From Amphiduros pacificus (Eukaryota > Annelida > Polychaeta > Phyllodocida > Hesionidae), in assembly GCA_949316495.1 (NCBI GenBank), contig OX439001.1, positions 28,483,386 to 28,547,385 on the forward strand: a DNA stretch of 64,000 bases. The letters run 5' to 3'. Below the pieces are notes generated by a model. It searched no databases. It was not told the DNA's origin and saw only the letters and a program-made list of their open reading frames with translations. How positions within the stretch are numbered: the first letter of the stretch is position 1; each line of letters begins with the position of its first letter. Made by a program: the position numbers and the translations under genes. Shown in pieces: positions 54,870 to 64,000 of this stretch.

Positions 54870-55645
54870 ATCAAATGCAAAATCAAAATCAAAATCAAAC
54901 CCTGAAGGTTGTATCATTCATTTGAACACTTTAGATAAGATACCTTTCCTCTATAAAATTATAAAAGACATAAATAATGCAAACTTAACCAACATTTAAT
55001 TCTTTCAATCTCTCAGGATTCACTGTATGGAGAGTGTGAGTAATATAAACATTATGTATGATGGTGGTATGACTTGATATAAGTTTCATTTCCAGTCATG
55101 TGGCTCTATATATGTATGTCTTTGATATGAACTTCCTGGGTGTTTCATACGCCGTCTTTTTGCCAGAATATGGGTGTCTAATAAAGCAAGAAATAGCTTT
55201 TCTAAGCTTTTTGATATTCATTTCTCGGGTTGCCACATTTGCAGATTGCCCCAGCATATTCATACCCACAACAGATGCAATCAGATCGCTAGTTGTGCTC
55301 TCCCAACATAAGTAGAATGCCTGGTTGATGAAGAGAATAATCTATATAGATGATGATACAAGTGCCGTGAATTAAGTGGTGCTATCTTTCACATTACCCT
55401 AGCCGACAACAGCTTTATACCACATACCAGATATCAGCCAAATTTTGGAATAACATTCACAATCACACATTAAAAGTAATCTCGATCAAATGATAATGGC
55501 CACTCCTATTTGGATGTATCTTGTATATTGCAGATGATGTGTTAAAGTCTCTAGGGGCTGTAATCTCCCTAGAATTCATCACCAATATGTTTATCTTAAG
55601 TTCACTAATAGGAGGGATAATAATTTCTTTTATTCATGTTCAACC

Positions 55646-55648
<3 letters not shown>
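54870..55648. other. Gene-free stretch
   Basis: Nothing recognised. Confidence 0.4.

Positions 55649-55716
<68 letters not shown>
55649..55716. repeat. (GT)n microsatellite
   Basis: A tract of about 66 bp of alternating gt with one interruption near the end. Confidence 0.98.
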
Positions 55717-55718
<2 letters not shown>

Positions 55719-56416
55719 TGTGTTATAGGGTGTTTGTTTGGAAGCCTGGTCACAGCGCATCATCATGGGTTCACCTTCTATCAGGCGGGAGTTGCTTTTA
55801 TCACAAGCCGACACACACCGCCATGCTCCGCCGTGCGCACCAATATATACATATATATATAACCGGCCTCTCTCTTTAATGTTCCCAGTCTGGCGGTGTT
55901 CACTCTCGTGGCAACATCTCCCGACTTCAGTTGAAAAATTTCTTGGAAACTTTTTGACTTTAATGGCAGTACAGCTATTAATTTTTTTAGGAAATCTTTT
56001 GACCACCTCTACGGCAGAGCACTCGCCTTCCCTGCACACGCCTTGAGCGTGGGAGGCAGTGCCTTAACCCCTGCTTGAGGTATATTCACTATCATTCAAT
56101 AATTGAACTTTGTTCAATATTTTTTGGTTTTCACGTATAAGTATGCACTAACAAACACACCACACCAACAAACGAACCCCTGAAGCTTACGGTTACTTTC
56201 CCGAAGGTAGAAAAGGCTGTATCCTGACCGTGCCTTTTCTATTAGCGGGATTGTTGAATTAATAGCCAAGGGGCCGTATCATGATCTATACAAACTTATT
56301 TTAGGATAGAATTAGGCAGATTTTCACATATTCACATAGAAATAGGCAGTTCATATAGGTATGTAGGCAGAATGGCTGGAACTGGTGGCTTGATTATTTC
56401 AAGCCATTAGTCACGG

Positions 56417-56555
56417 CTCAGTGAACATGCAACACTAGGCAATTGACCCCATTCAATCAAACTTGGAAGTTTTTCACACCCACTCAGTGAATATGTTACA
56501 CTAGGCGATTGACCCCATTTAATCAAACTTGAAAGTTTTTCACACCAACAGACAG
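56417..56555 (+). repeat. Two tandem monomers in the LINE 5' region
   Basis: About 70 bp each: ctcagtgaacatgcaacact... and ctcagtgaatatgttacact..., both ending agtttttcacacc, placed just before the ORF1 ATG. They may be promoter monomers. Confidence 0.8.
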
Positions 56556-56562
56556 ACCAAAC

Positions 56563-58597
56563 ATGGAAATAGCTAGCATTCCCCCCTCAGCCACTTCACC
56601 TAACCTCACTTTACTGCAGAAGTTCACTCTACTGCAGAAGTCCTCCTCTATCCCAGAGAAGGCCATGATGACAGTTCTGAGGGCTAGTCCTTCTCAGGAC
56701 AAACCCGCTGAACTGCCTGCAGTAGAAACAACCCCGCCACAGGCTAAGAAAAGCCCATACCATTCACTCACTATCTCCCTCCCCAAAGATGAAATTAGTT
56801 CAGCTTGCCCCTCCCACTCAGACTGAAAAGGATAGCAGACTTCTCGTCCTCTTCAGAAGAGGAAGTGTCTGGATTTTGGCAGTTGCCAAAAACACGTAAA
56901 AAAGCCAAGCAGCCCAAAAAGGCCCTACATTTTGAAAGACTGACCCCTAATTGCAATGCAGTAGCTGCTTTTGATGAGGTAGAGGACTACAATTTTGATA
57001 ATGAGGTTTCCTCAGTCAGAACAGAGAGGTCCAAATCACTCTCACTCACCCCAGGAACAACAGTTACCACAGATGACCTTTCTGAAATAGAGTTTCCCCA
57101 CATTACTGCTAGCAAATCCCCATACACCAAGTCCTCCACCCCTCTTGTCATTGCCCATCCAGAACTTGTTATTGATACAGGAAAAAAGACTCCTTCCAAG
57201 ACCCCTGCCAAGCCCACAACCTCCACCCCCCGCCCAGCCACACGAACTGTGCCAAAACCTACCCCTACTCATAAAACAACAAAGACTCTCTCTACCAGCT
57301 CCCTTCCCAAGTTCAAGCTGAACACTAGTAATATCTCTGACACATATCAATTGACCAAAGCCTTGGATGACGTTAGGCCTGGCCTACAGTTCACTGCCCA
57401 CCCCAACGCAAAAGGCGAATTCATAATCTGCCCAAAATCCCCCAGTACAGTAACTATGCTGGGAGGCATCACTCATCTCAAAGGCAAAGCTGTCAATTTA
57501 AGTGAATTGAATCCCAACACAAAGCCCACTAAGGCAGTAGCACTGTGAGTTCCCATATTTATATCCACTGATGCTTTCCTTGACCTTCCCCACGTACTTC
57601 ACGCAAAAAGATACACTTTCAAAGATAGACCCACTTCAAAAGTTGAGATCACTTTCGAAGGTCCTCCCCCTGCCTCTGTCACTCTCAATCATCTTGGTAC
57701 CTTTAACCTCGAGCAGTTTAGGACTGAGCCACGTAGGTGCAGAAATTGTCAATCTTTTGGACACATAGCTACCTTCTGCAGAAACTCAGCAGTCTGTGGC
57801 ATCTGTAGCAAAAAACACGACACCGAACAGTGCCTTGTCAAACTCAGAAATAAAGAACAGGTTGCTCCTTGTTGTCCAAACTGTCACAAAAAGCATCATG
57901 CTTGGAACAAAAGATGTCCTGAGAGGCTAAACAGAATTTATGCGCAAAAAAAGCCAAAACTTCAACAAGTGCGCCCCCTGATGACCATTCCCACCCATCC
58001 TCCTTCTAGGACCTCACCCCCTGCCCCCCAGCCTGCCCCCCAGCCTGCCCCCCTGCCTGCCCCCCAGCCTGCCCCCCTGCCTGCCCCCCAGCCTGCCCCC
58101 CTGCCTGCCCCCCAGCCTGCCCCCCTGCCTGCCCCCCAGCCTGCCCAATGGCCAATAAAAATGGCCAAGCCAGGCCAGCAGGTCAAAAACCCTGCCAAGA
58201 AGTCCACAAAAAACACTACCCCCACACGCCCCCTACACCCACTCCCACCCCCACCCAAAATCAAGAACCCCCAACTGTGAACTCTCGTGTGAACCCGACC
58301 CCCACCCCTGAACCCACCCCAGGGCCCAGCAAAATGACAGTTTCCCTCCCGACATCTGACTCTCCCTTACCAGAAAATGATAGAACTGACGTTCCACTGA
58401 CTCAAAGCATCCCTCCCACATCATCAGCCGCACACAATCCTTTACCGCTGTGTGCGGTTCCTGTTAATACTGTGAATGCCTCCCTTGTTCAGGCCCTGTC
58501 ACATTTAGCCACAGTTACTCAAGAGGTCAGAGACATATCTAGATCAATAGTAAATCTCCTCATAGAAATTTCGGCCAAGTTAAATTCACAGAAGTAA
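56563..58597 (+). pseudogene. LINE ORF1 (gag-like nucleic-acid-binding protein), damaged
   Basis: It starts at ATG 56563 (MEIASIPPS). The frame changes around 56.8 kb, an in-frame TGA lies at 57546, and the frame changes again in the proline-rich C-terminal third. The conserved part encodes three zinc knuckles (about 57738-57920): CRNCQSFGHIATFC, CGICSKKHDTEQC and CPNCHKKHHAWNKRC. A PAPLPAPQ repeat (58020-58145) follows. The C-terminal frame ends at TAA 58597. In the family, ORF1 binds the element RNA for retrotransposition. Confidence 0.85.
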
Positions 58598-61500
58598 GTC
58601 AGAATCTGAAAATCATTAACTGGAACTGCTTCTCACTAAAATCCAAAATTGCCACCCTCAAAGCCTGCATTGGGACAGATGATCCAGACATCATTACCCT
58701 CCAGGAAACTTTAGACAAGAAAGATTCTCCCCCCAAAATCAATGGATACACACCCTACACTGAAAAAAGTGAAAATAATAGGAAAGGTCTCGCAATACAG
58801 TCAGACCTCGCCGGACCGTCCCCCGATAATCCGGCATATCAATTACCGACAGTGATTTGGCTGCAACCATTCTAATCTTTCTTTATTTGTATTCATTTGA
58901 TGTCCGTTTCATCAAACCGTCAGACTCGTGAAACCGGCAGAATTATGTGTGACAGACCATGACGGACTGGCGGGGCTTGACTGTATACGTTAGAAATAAA
59001 ATTCCATCCAAAAAGATAATTGATCCTCTTAACTGTGGGACAGGCATAGAAGTGCTAGCCATAGAGATCACCCTCTCCACAGGTCCTGTCCTTATATATA
59101 ATATATACTCCAATCCCAACCCATTCCACCAGGGCAAAATAGATCTCACCAATCTGGCAAGAGTTGCAAGCTCACAATCCATTGCTGTGTTAGGTGATTT
59201 CAATGCCCATCACCCCATTTTGTATTCCAAATATTACAATCATAATGGCCATCACATCAATGCCCTCCTCAATGACACTGATGAATTGTCCCTGCTAAAT
59301 GATGGTACGCCCACTCACATTAGAGGACACTGTTTAGACCTTACCTTTGTGTCCTCAGCCCTTACCCAACTTGCTAAATGGGGAGTACACCCCACCCTAA
59401 CCAGTGATCACTATGGTACCACTCTCTTGCTTGACATTCCACACATCCCACCCCCTCCTCCACCCCCACCCAAGTGGAACGTTAGGAAAGCTGACTGGGA
59501 CAAGTTTCAAAAGACAATATCTGACTGGTATGACCAATTTGTCCTACCACAGGACATAGACGAACACTCAGAGGCAGTCACGCAGGCTCTTACATTAGCG
59601 GCTAATGAAGCCATCCCTTTAAAGAAAGCAACAGGTACCCATCATACAAACTACTGGTACTATAATCCCACAATAGCTGAGTATAGGAATAGGCTAAATA
59701 GGACCAGGAAGATATATAGAAAATATCCCACCCCACACAATAGGCAAATGCTCAGGGAGGTTAGCAAACACCTGCAGGAGATCTGCAGGGGTGCCATGCG
59801 TAGTAAATGGGAAGAGTGGTGCGAATCTTTCAATGAGCACACATCTCTCACTGAGCTCTGGAAGAAATTGAAAATTTCTAGTGGCAAGAAAATCTCGCCC
59901 ATTCCAGACCATCCCAATCCCAGCATGGAATCAGAAAGACTTGCAGCCATGTTTGCCAGCAGGGCCTCGTCGGATAATCTGTCACGAAGCATTAGGCTCA
60001 AACAAAACGAATTGCTTAGTGGCAGGGACAAAATCATTAGTGAGGCTTGCCAGGCAACACACAGAGCAGACATTCCCTTCACAATACAAGAACTTTTCAA
60101 TGCTAGGAAGAAAGGTAGAGACACTGCCACAGGTTCAGATAAGATCACATACAGTATGATCAGCAACGCAGGCACAGCTGGGCAAATGATGATATTAGAT
60201 CTCATAAATGCCTCATATCAAGCTGGCCAGCTCCCGTCGAAGTGGAAGCTTGTTGACATACAGCCCATACCCAAGCCCAAAGAACCCACCAAGCCTAGGC
60301 CGATCTCGCTCACGAGTTGCATATGCAAAACAATGGAGAGATTAGTACTAAACCGGCTGCTGTATGAACTAGGGCCCTTTCACCACAACATCTTCGGGTA
60401 CATTAAGGCAGTCAGCACCACCCACAGTATAGCCACACTGCTCTCCATCATCACGACAGGTCAAAGCATTGCCATCTTTTTAGACCTTGAGAAAGCCTTT
60501 GAGTTAGCCAGCCCAAAAGCAATTTTATCCACTTTAGCCAGCAAGGGCATCAAAGGCAAGCTACTTGCCTGGGTTGCTTCCTATCTCACAGGCAGGAAAA
60601 GTAGGGTGCGCTATCAGGGAACTTATAGTGCTTATCATGCTCACGAGAACGGCACGCCCCAAGGTGGTGTCCTGTCCCCCACTTTATTCAACATCCTCAT
60701 GAGCAGATTAGTCTCCCTCAAATTCCCCCCAGGTGTACAGCTGCTTTGCTATGCTGACGACTTGGTATTGACAGTCACAGGTAAGGGATTGACCCTCAAA
60801 GCTCAGAACTCGCTAGACATCCTATCTAGAGAATGCACAAACTTAGGGCTCAAGATATCTGCCTCCAAAACAAAAGCAATGTGCATCAAAATGAACACAC
60901 CCAGCTCACAGCTCCAAATACAGGGCCATTCCCTGGATTGGGTCCCTGTGTATCAGTATCTGGGGGTGTGGATAGATAGCGCCTTTAACATGCACTGTCA
61001 GGTCAATTACCTCAAGGAAAGATGCCAAAAGAGAATAGATGTCATGAGAGCCCTTTCTTCCATCAAGATAGGCCCCAAAAGTGAGATTCTCAGACTCTAC
61101 TATTTAGCCACTACACGTAGCCTAATAGACTATGCCACACCACTGTTAGCATTTGCCTCAGATAGTGCAGTACAGCAGGTTGAGGTCATACAAAACAAAG
61201 CCCTCAGGCTCATATTAGGTGCCCCGTTATGGACTAAAACTGAGAATTTACAACTTGAGTCAGGCATCCCAGCTGTCCGAGTTAGAATAGCTCAGACCAC
61301 AGCATGCTTCTTAGCCAAGGTTATGCACTCCCATGTAGTAACACCTCTTAGGAAAAGTACCAAGATAGCCCTCGGTGATGGTGGCAAAATGCCCTCCAGG
61401 AGAAATCACTGGGCCACCAGGGCTGCTTCCCTAGTGCTAGGGTTTAGAGATGGACTAGTATTACACAAAGGTGCAGACACTCCAGCCTCCAACTATGTCA

Positions 61501-62486
61501 TCCCTCCACCCTGGAAGCCACTCCCGTATAGCATTACATACATGCCTATGGCCAGCAAGAAATCAGACCTAGATAGGGCAGACATGCTCAGACAGGCTCA
61601 TGCATCCATAGATATTGTTCGCCCCCCGGGAGCAACAGTGTACTACACTGATGGCTCAGTTCAGGAAGATGGCAGGTCAGGCTCTGGTTATTGTCAGGAA
61701 GGTAGACAGGAATTATGGAGAAATAGTGACAATTGCTCAACCCTGCAGACTGAGCTCATTGCCATTTCATTTGCCCTCCTAGATGCCCTTCACAACAAGA
61801 CAGGTCCAGTACTAGTAATCACAGACTCACAGTCATCCCTCAAAGCACTAGAGAAAGGTCACCCCTTAGACAATGTTAAGCTCATCACGGGAGTTTATGT
61901 TACCCTGTATAAGTTACAATCAGACAATAGGGCTGTTGTGCTACACTGGATCCCCAGTCACATTGGACTTGAGGGTAATGATATGGCAGACGAGGCTGCG
62001 AATGCAGGCTCCAAGCTATCCAAGATATCAGCCCATGTCCTCCCCTCTCTTAGCCAGACCAGACGACTTTTTGTCTCTGACTCAAAGGAAAGGCACTATC
62101 TCAGGCACAAATACAGTGTACCCGGTTCAGGAACTGCCAGATGGTATGCCATAGCCACTAGATACATGCCACTCCCCAGACTAGCTGAGAACCACAGATC
62201 CCTACAGGTCACCATGCATAGACTTAGACTAGGCTACAAGTGCACTTGGGAATTGTTAGGAGATATGGATAGAGCCTGCGAGCATTGTAGTAGGCCCACC
62301 AGTAAACCACTGTGGCACTACCTGCTAGAATGCTTTTACACAATGCCTCTTAGACAATATGACAATAGAGTATATGATGTGGAAGATGGCGCTGACCACA
62401 CCCAGGCTGCAGCTGAGGTGGTCTATAATGCCTTAAACTTTGTGGATCTGCATTATATCCTGACTCAGTATCCTGTGCCCAGATAG
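58598..62486 (+). pseudogene. LINE ORF2 (endonuclease, reverse transcriptase, RNase H), split by a MITE
   Basis: The N-terminus begins in the -1 frame overlapping the end of ORF1 (NLKIINWNCFSLKSK, then PDIITLQET). No nearby ATG is seen, so the start is uncertain. After the MITE the frame stays open to 62486. Endonuclease: GDFNAHH at 59192 and SDH at 59403. RT: FLDLEKAF near 60478, GTPQGGVLSP near 60650, YADD at 60750. RNase H: YYTDGS at 61641, TELIAIS, ITDSQSS and HWIPSHIGLEGNDMAD, all four acidic positions present. C-terminal CEHC...H...C near 62277. Removing the MITE and one TA restores KGLAIYVRNK, so the insertion is the only lesion I see in ORF2. Confidence 0.9.
58798..58983. mobile_element. 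186-bp MITE (Tc1/mariner-pogo type) inserted in LINE ORF2
   Basis: It begins CAGTCAGACCTCGCCGGACC and ends with the imperfect reverse complement (GACTGGCGGGGCTTGACTG), with TA on both sides (58796-58797 and 58984-58985). There is no coding capacity. TIR start CAGT and a TA target are hallmarks of pogo-like non-autonomous elements. Confidence 0.9.
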
Positions 62487-62870
62487 GAACTGGAAAAGAT
62501 CCCACTAGAACCCATGAAGTAGGCAGCCCGCATGACTGACTGACTGCGGATGGTCAATCAATGGTCACTTAAGAGATCGGGTCACAGTGGCCACTGGCTG
62601 ATTCCCCGAGGACACATTGACTAATTAAAACGGAAACGAACCTGATCCTACCACTGGCTGCAATGATGGAATGTATGTCCTACATCCCTACATTGACAGC
62701 CAGGGTAGATAAACCTAACACATTACTAACACATGCCACCCATAATAGTGAAAATGCCTGGCCTGGGTCACAGATTGCCGGCTCTGGTTTCACAAGAATG
62801 ACCAACAGCGGTTGCAGAGATATTCAGTGTATATCCTGCCCATAGTCGGCTTTCAGTGCCCCAAATCGGG

Positions 62871-63160
62871 CCATTTGCACCGATAATCACACACCACCCA
62901 CCCCATAGCAATTTCAAATAAACTATAATTAGGCATTTATACACATAATAAGATGGAACACATAATAATATAAATCTTCTGAATTATTCTGTCATCCAAA
63001 AGCAAACAAAACAAGCGTAAACAAAAAAGGTTCACTTTTGCCTATGGACACCCCACTGGGTAAAATGCAATTCTCACTACTTTTTAATCAAAATTTCTAC
63101 ATAACTTCTCATATATGCAACCCACACACAAAGTCTGAACACAACATAAAACCACCTCTA
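62871..63160. other. Sequence after the LINE
   Basis: AT-rich, no gene. It may contain the real 3' end of the LINE. Confidence 0.35.
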
Positions 63161-63164
63161 AACT

Positions 63165-63430
63165 CACAATGGGTAGGTCCCCCTTTGACAATGCCTGGTT
63201 AAATTGTCCCCAGCAAGGTTATTGCTCGCCCGCTCGGATTGGGCGTAAAACGTCGTGGTCCCGTGTATCTGACCCTATCCCAGAGCACGTTAAAGAACCC
63301 AGTAGCACTTATCGAAAAGAGTAGGGGGAACCCGGTGCGAATGGTCTCTGAAAAAAACCTTTCAGTTAACCAACTCACAACAACAATAGTCCATTTGTCA
63401 ATAGCAATAATCAATGACCAAATTTAACAA
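63165..63430 (+). mobile_element. SINE/LINE-tail-like fragment
   Basis: It contains gggcgtaaaacgtcgtgg and gcacgttaaagaaccca, motifs I know from tails of invertebrate short elements, but no clear pol III boxes. The family is unassigned. Confidence 0.35.
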
Positions 63431-64000
63431 TACATGATTGCAATTCACAGCAATCACACTGCAGGGCCGCCTCTCCAGGCTACGGCCCTCTTGCAATTTA
63501 ATATTGCATAGATTTCATTCATTCATTCTTTAATGTTCCATTTGTAAATTGCCCACAAAAAATATTTCATCCCTGCACATATCAGAAGATTGGTATTTGG
63601 AAAAATGGGTAGTCAATGCAAGCGTTGAGACTTGACCTGTGCCAAGAAGTCATGCATGATAATAAAATGAAAATCTCCATTACTGGTGACAGGTTTCGTT
63701 TCCATAAAAATGGAAAGAAAATCATGTTTTATGGAGTAGTATTACAGTATGAACCGAGAACTGATATTTGGCCTATTGGGCCGGACATTTCACTCAGGAA
63801 CAAAGATGAAAATATTGCAAATTTTGTCAGTTTAAAAGTGACCATATCAGAGTTGATGATGCCTATGCAACATATGATCCTGACAGTATTGTAGCTTTGT
63901 TCACAGCATCCTAAGCTTTACCCTGCATTCCATCGGTAGTACTCTCAATCCTTAAATCTCATAACTACCCCTGCCGCCATTGTCTTTTTTTATATAATCC
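63431..64000. other. Right end of the window
   Basis: A 92-codon open frame at 63616-63894 (+) has no recognisable domain, and splice sites around it are not convincing. I do not call it a gene. Confidence 0.35.

Larger units (their letters stand above)
56400..62870 (+). mobile_element. Non-LTR retrotransposon of the I/Nimb type
   Basis: It has a 5' region, ORF1 with zinc knuckles, and ORF2 with apurinic-like endonuclease, reverse transcriptase, RNase H and a C-terminal CCHC. RNase H in ORF2 plus three CCHC knuckles in ORF1 point to the I group (I, Nimb and relatives). ORF2 is open apart from a MITE insertion, so the element is young. Both ends are uncertain: I saw no clear poly(A)/(TAA) tail or target duplication, and the 3' end may extend past 62870. 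Confidence 0.88.

Noticed and set aside
55990-56085. tRNA-like sequence (ggcagagcactcgcc)
   Set aside because: Only an A-box-like stretch; no B-box or cloverleaf could be drawn.
58020-58145. Proline-rich repeat as a separate host gene
   Set aside because: Continuous with the zinc-knuckle region of LINE ORF1.
58959-59010. ATG at 58959 as the true start of LINE ORF2
   Set aside because: It lies inside the MITE; the endonuclease N-terminus continues upstream of the insertion.

Overview
The window is animal nuclear DNA: AT-rich, gene-poor, full of minisatellites, with spliced genes, SINEs and a LINE. A lophotrochozoan, most likely a mollusc, fits best. The reasons are tRNA-headed SINEs ending in a GTTAAAAC-type tail with CAAA repeats, an I/Nimb-like LINE carrying RNase H, and a GPI-type immunoglobulin-domain gene. 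The species cannot be named from the sequence.

Layout. (1) 1-15297 is a head-to-tail array of four 3.77-3.90 kb units plus the first 97 bp of a fifth. Each unit carries one plus-strand 120-residue prepropeptide (KR cleavage site, then a 56-residue peptide with six cysteines), a 34-bp minisatellite and a minus-strand LINE scrap inside that minisatellite. The array probably extends left of the window. (2) 17071-17433 holds a diverged single-copy paralogue of the same prepropeptide, with a better signal peptide. (3) 19135-35054 on the minus strand is a nine-exon gene that I assembled from splice sites with matching phases. Its 402-residue product has a signal peptide, three immunoglobulin-like domains and a hydrophobic GPI-type tail. 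Intron 1 is about 10 kb. (4) 35-55 kb has no gene I can support. It holds several large minisatellites, a microsatellite, a SINE and possible upstream regulatory sequence of the immunoglobulin gene. (5) 56.4-62.9 kb is a LINE with a damaged ORF1. Its ORF2 is intact except for a 186-bp MITE inserted at a TA.

Two things stand out. First, in four of the eight introns of the immunoglobulin gene (after exons 2, 3, 5 and 8) the tandem repeat is built from the last bases of the exon, the splice donor and the first intron bases. The real donor is therefore followed by a ladder of copies of itself. After exon 5 the 48-bp ladder stays in the open frame and could lengthen the protein in 16-residue steps. 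Second, a secreted cysteine-rich prohormone has been amplified in nearly identical units. Its cysteine spacing resembles, but does not equal, the CHH/ITP neurohormone family.

The prohormone genes and the immunoglobulin gene lie on opposite strands and converge. Nothing in the sequence suggests that they work together.
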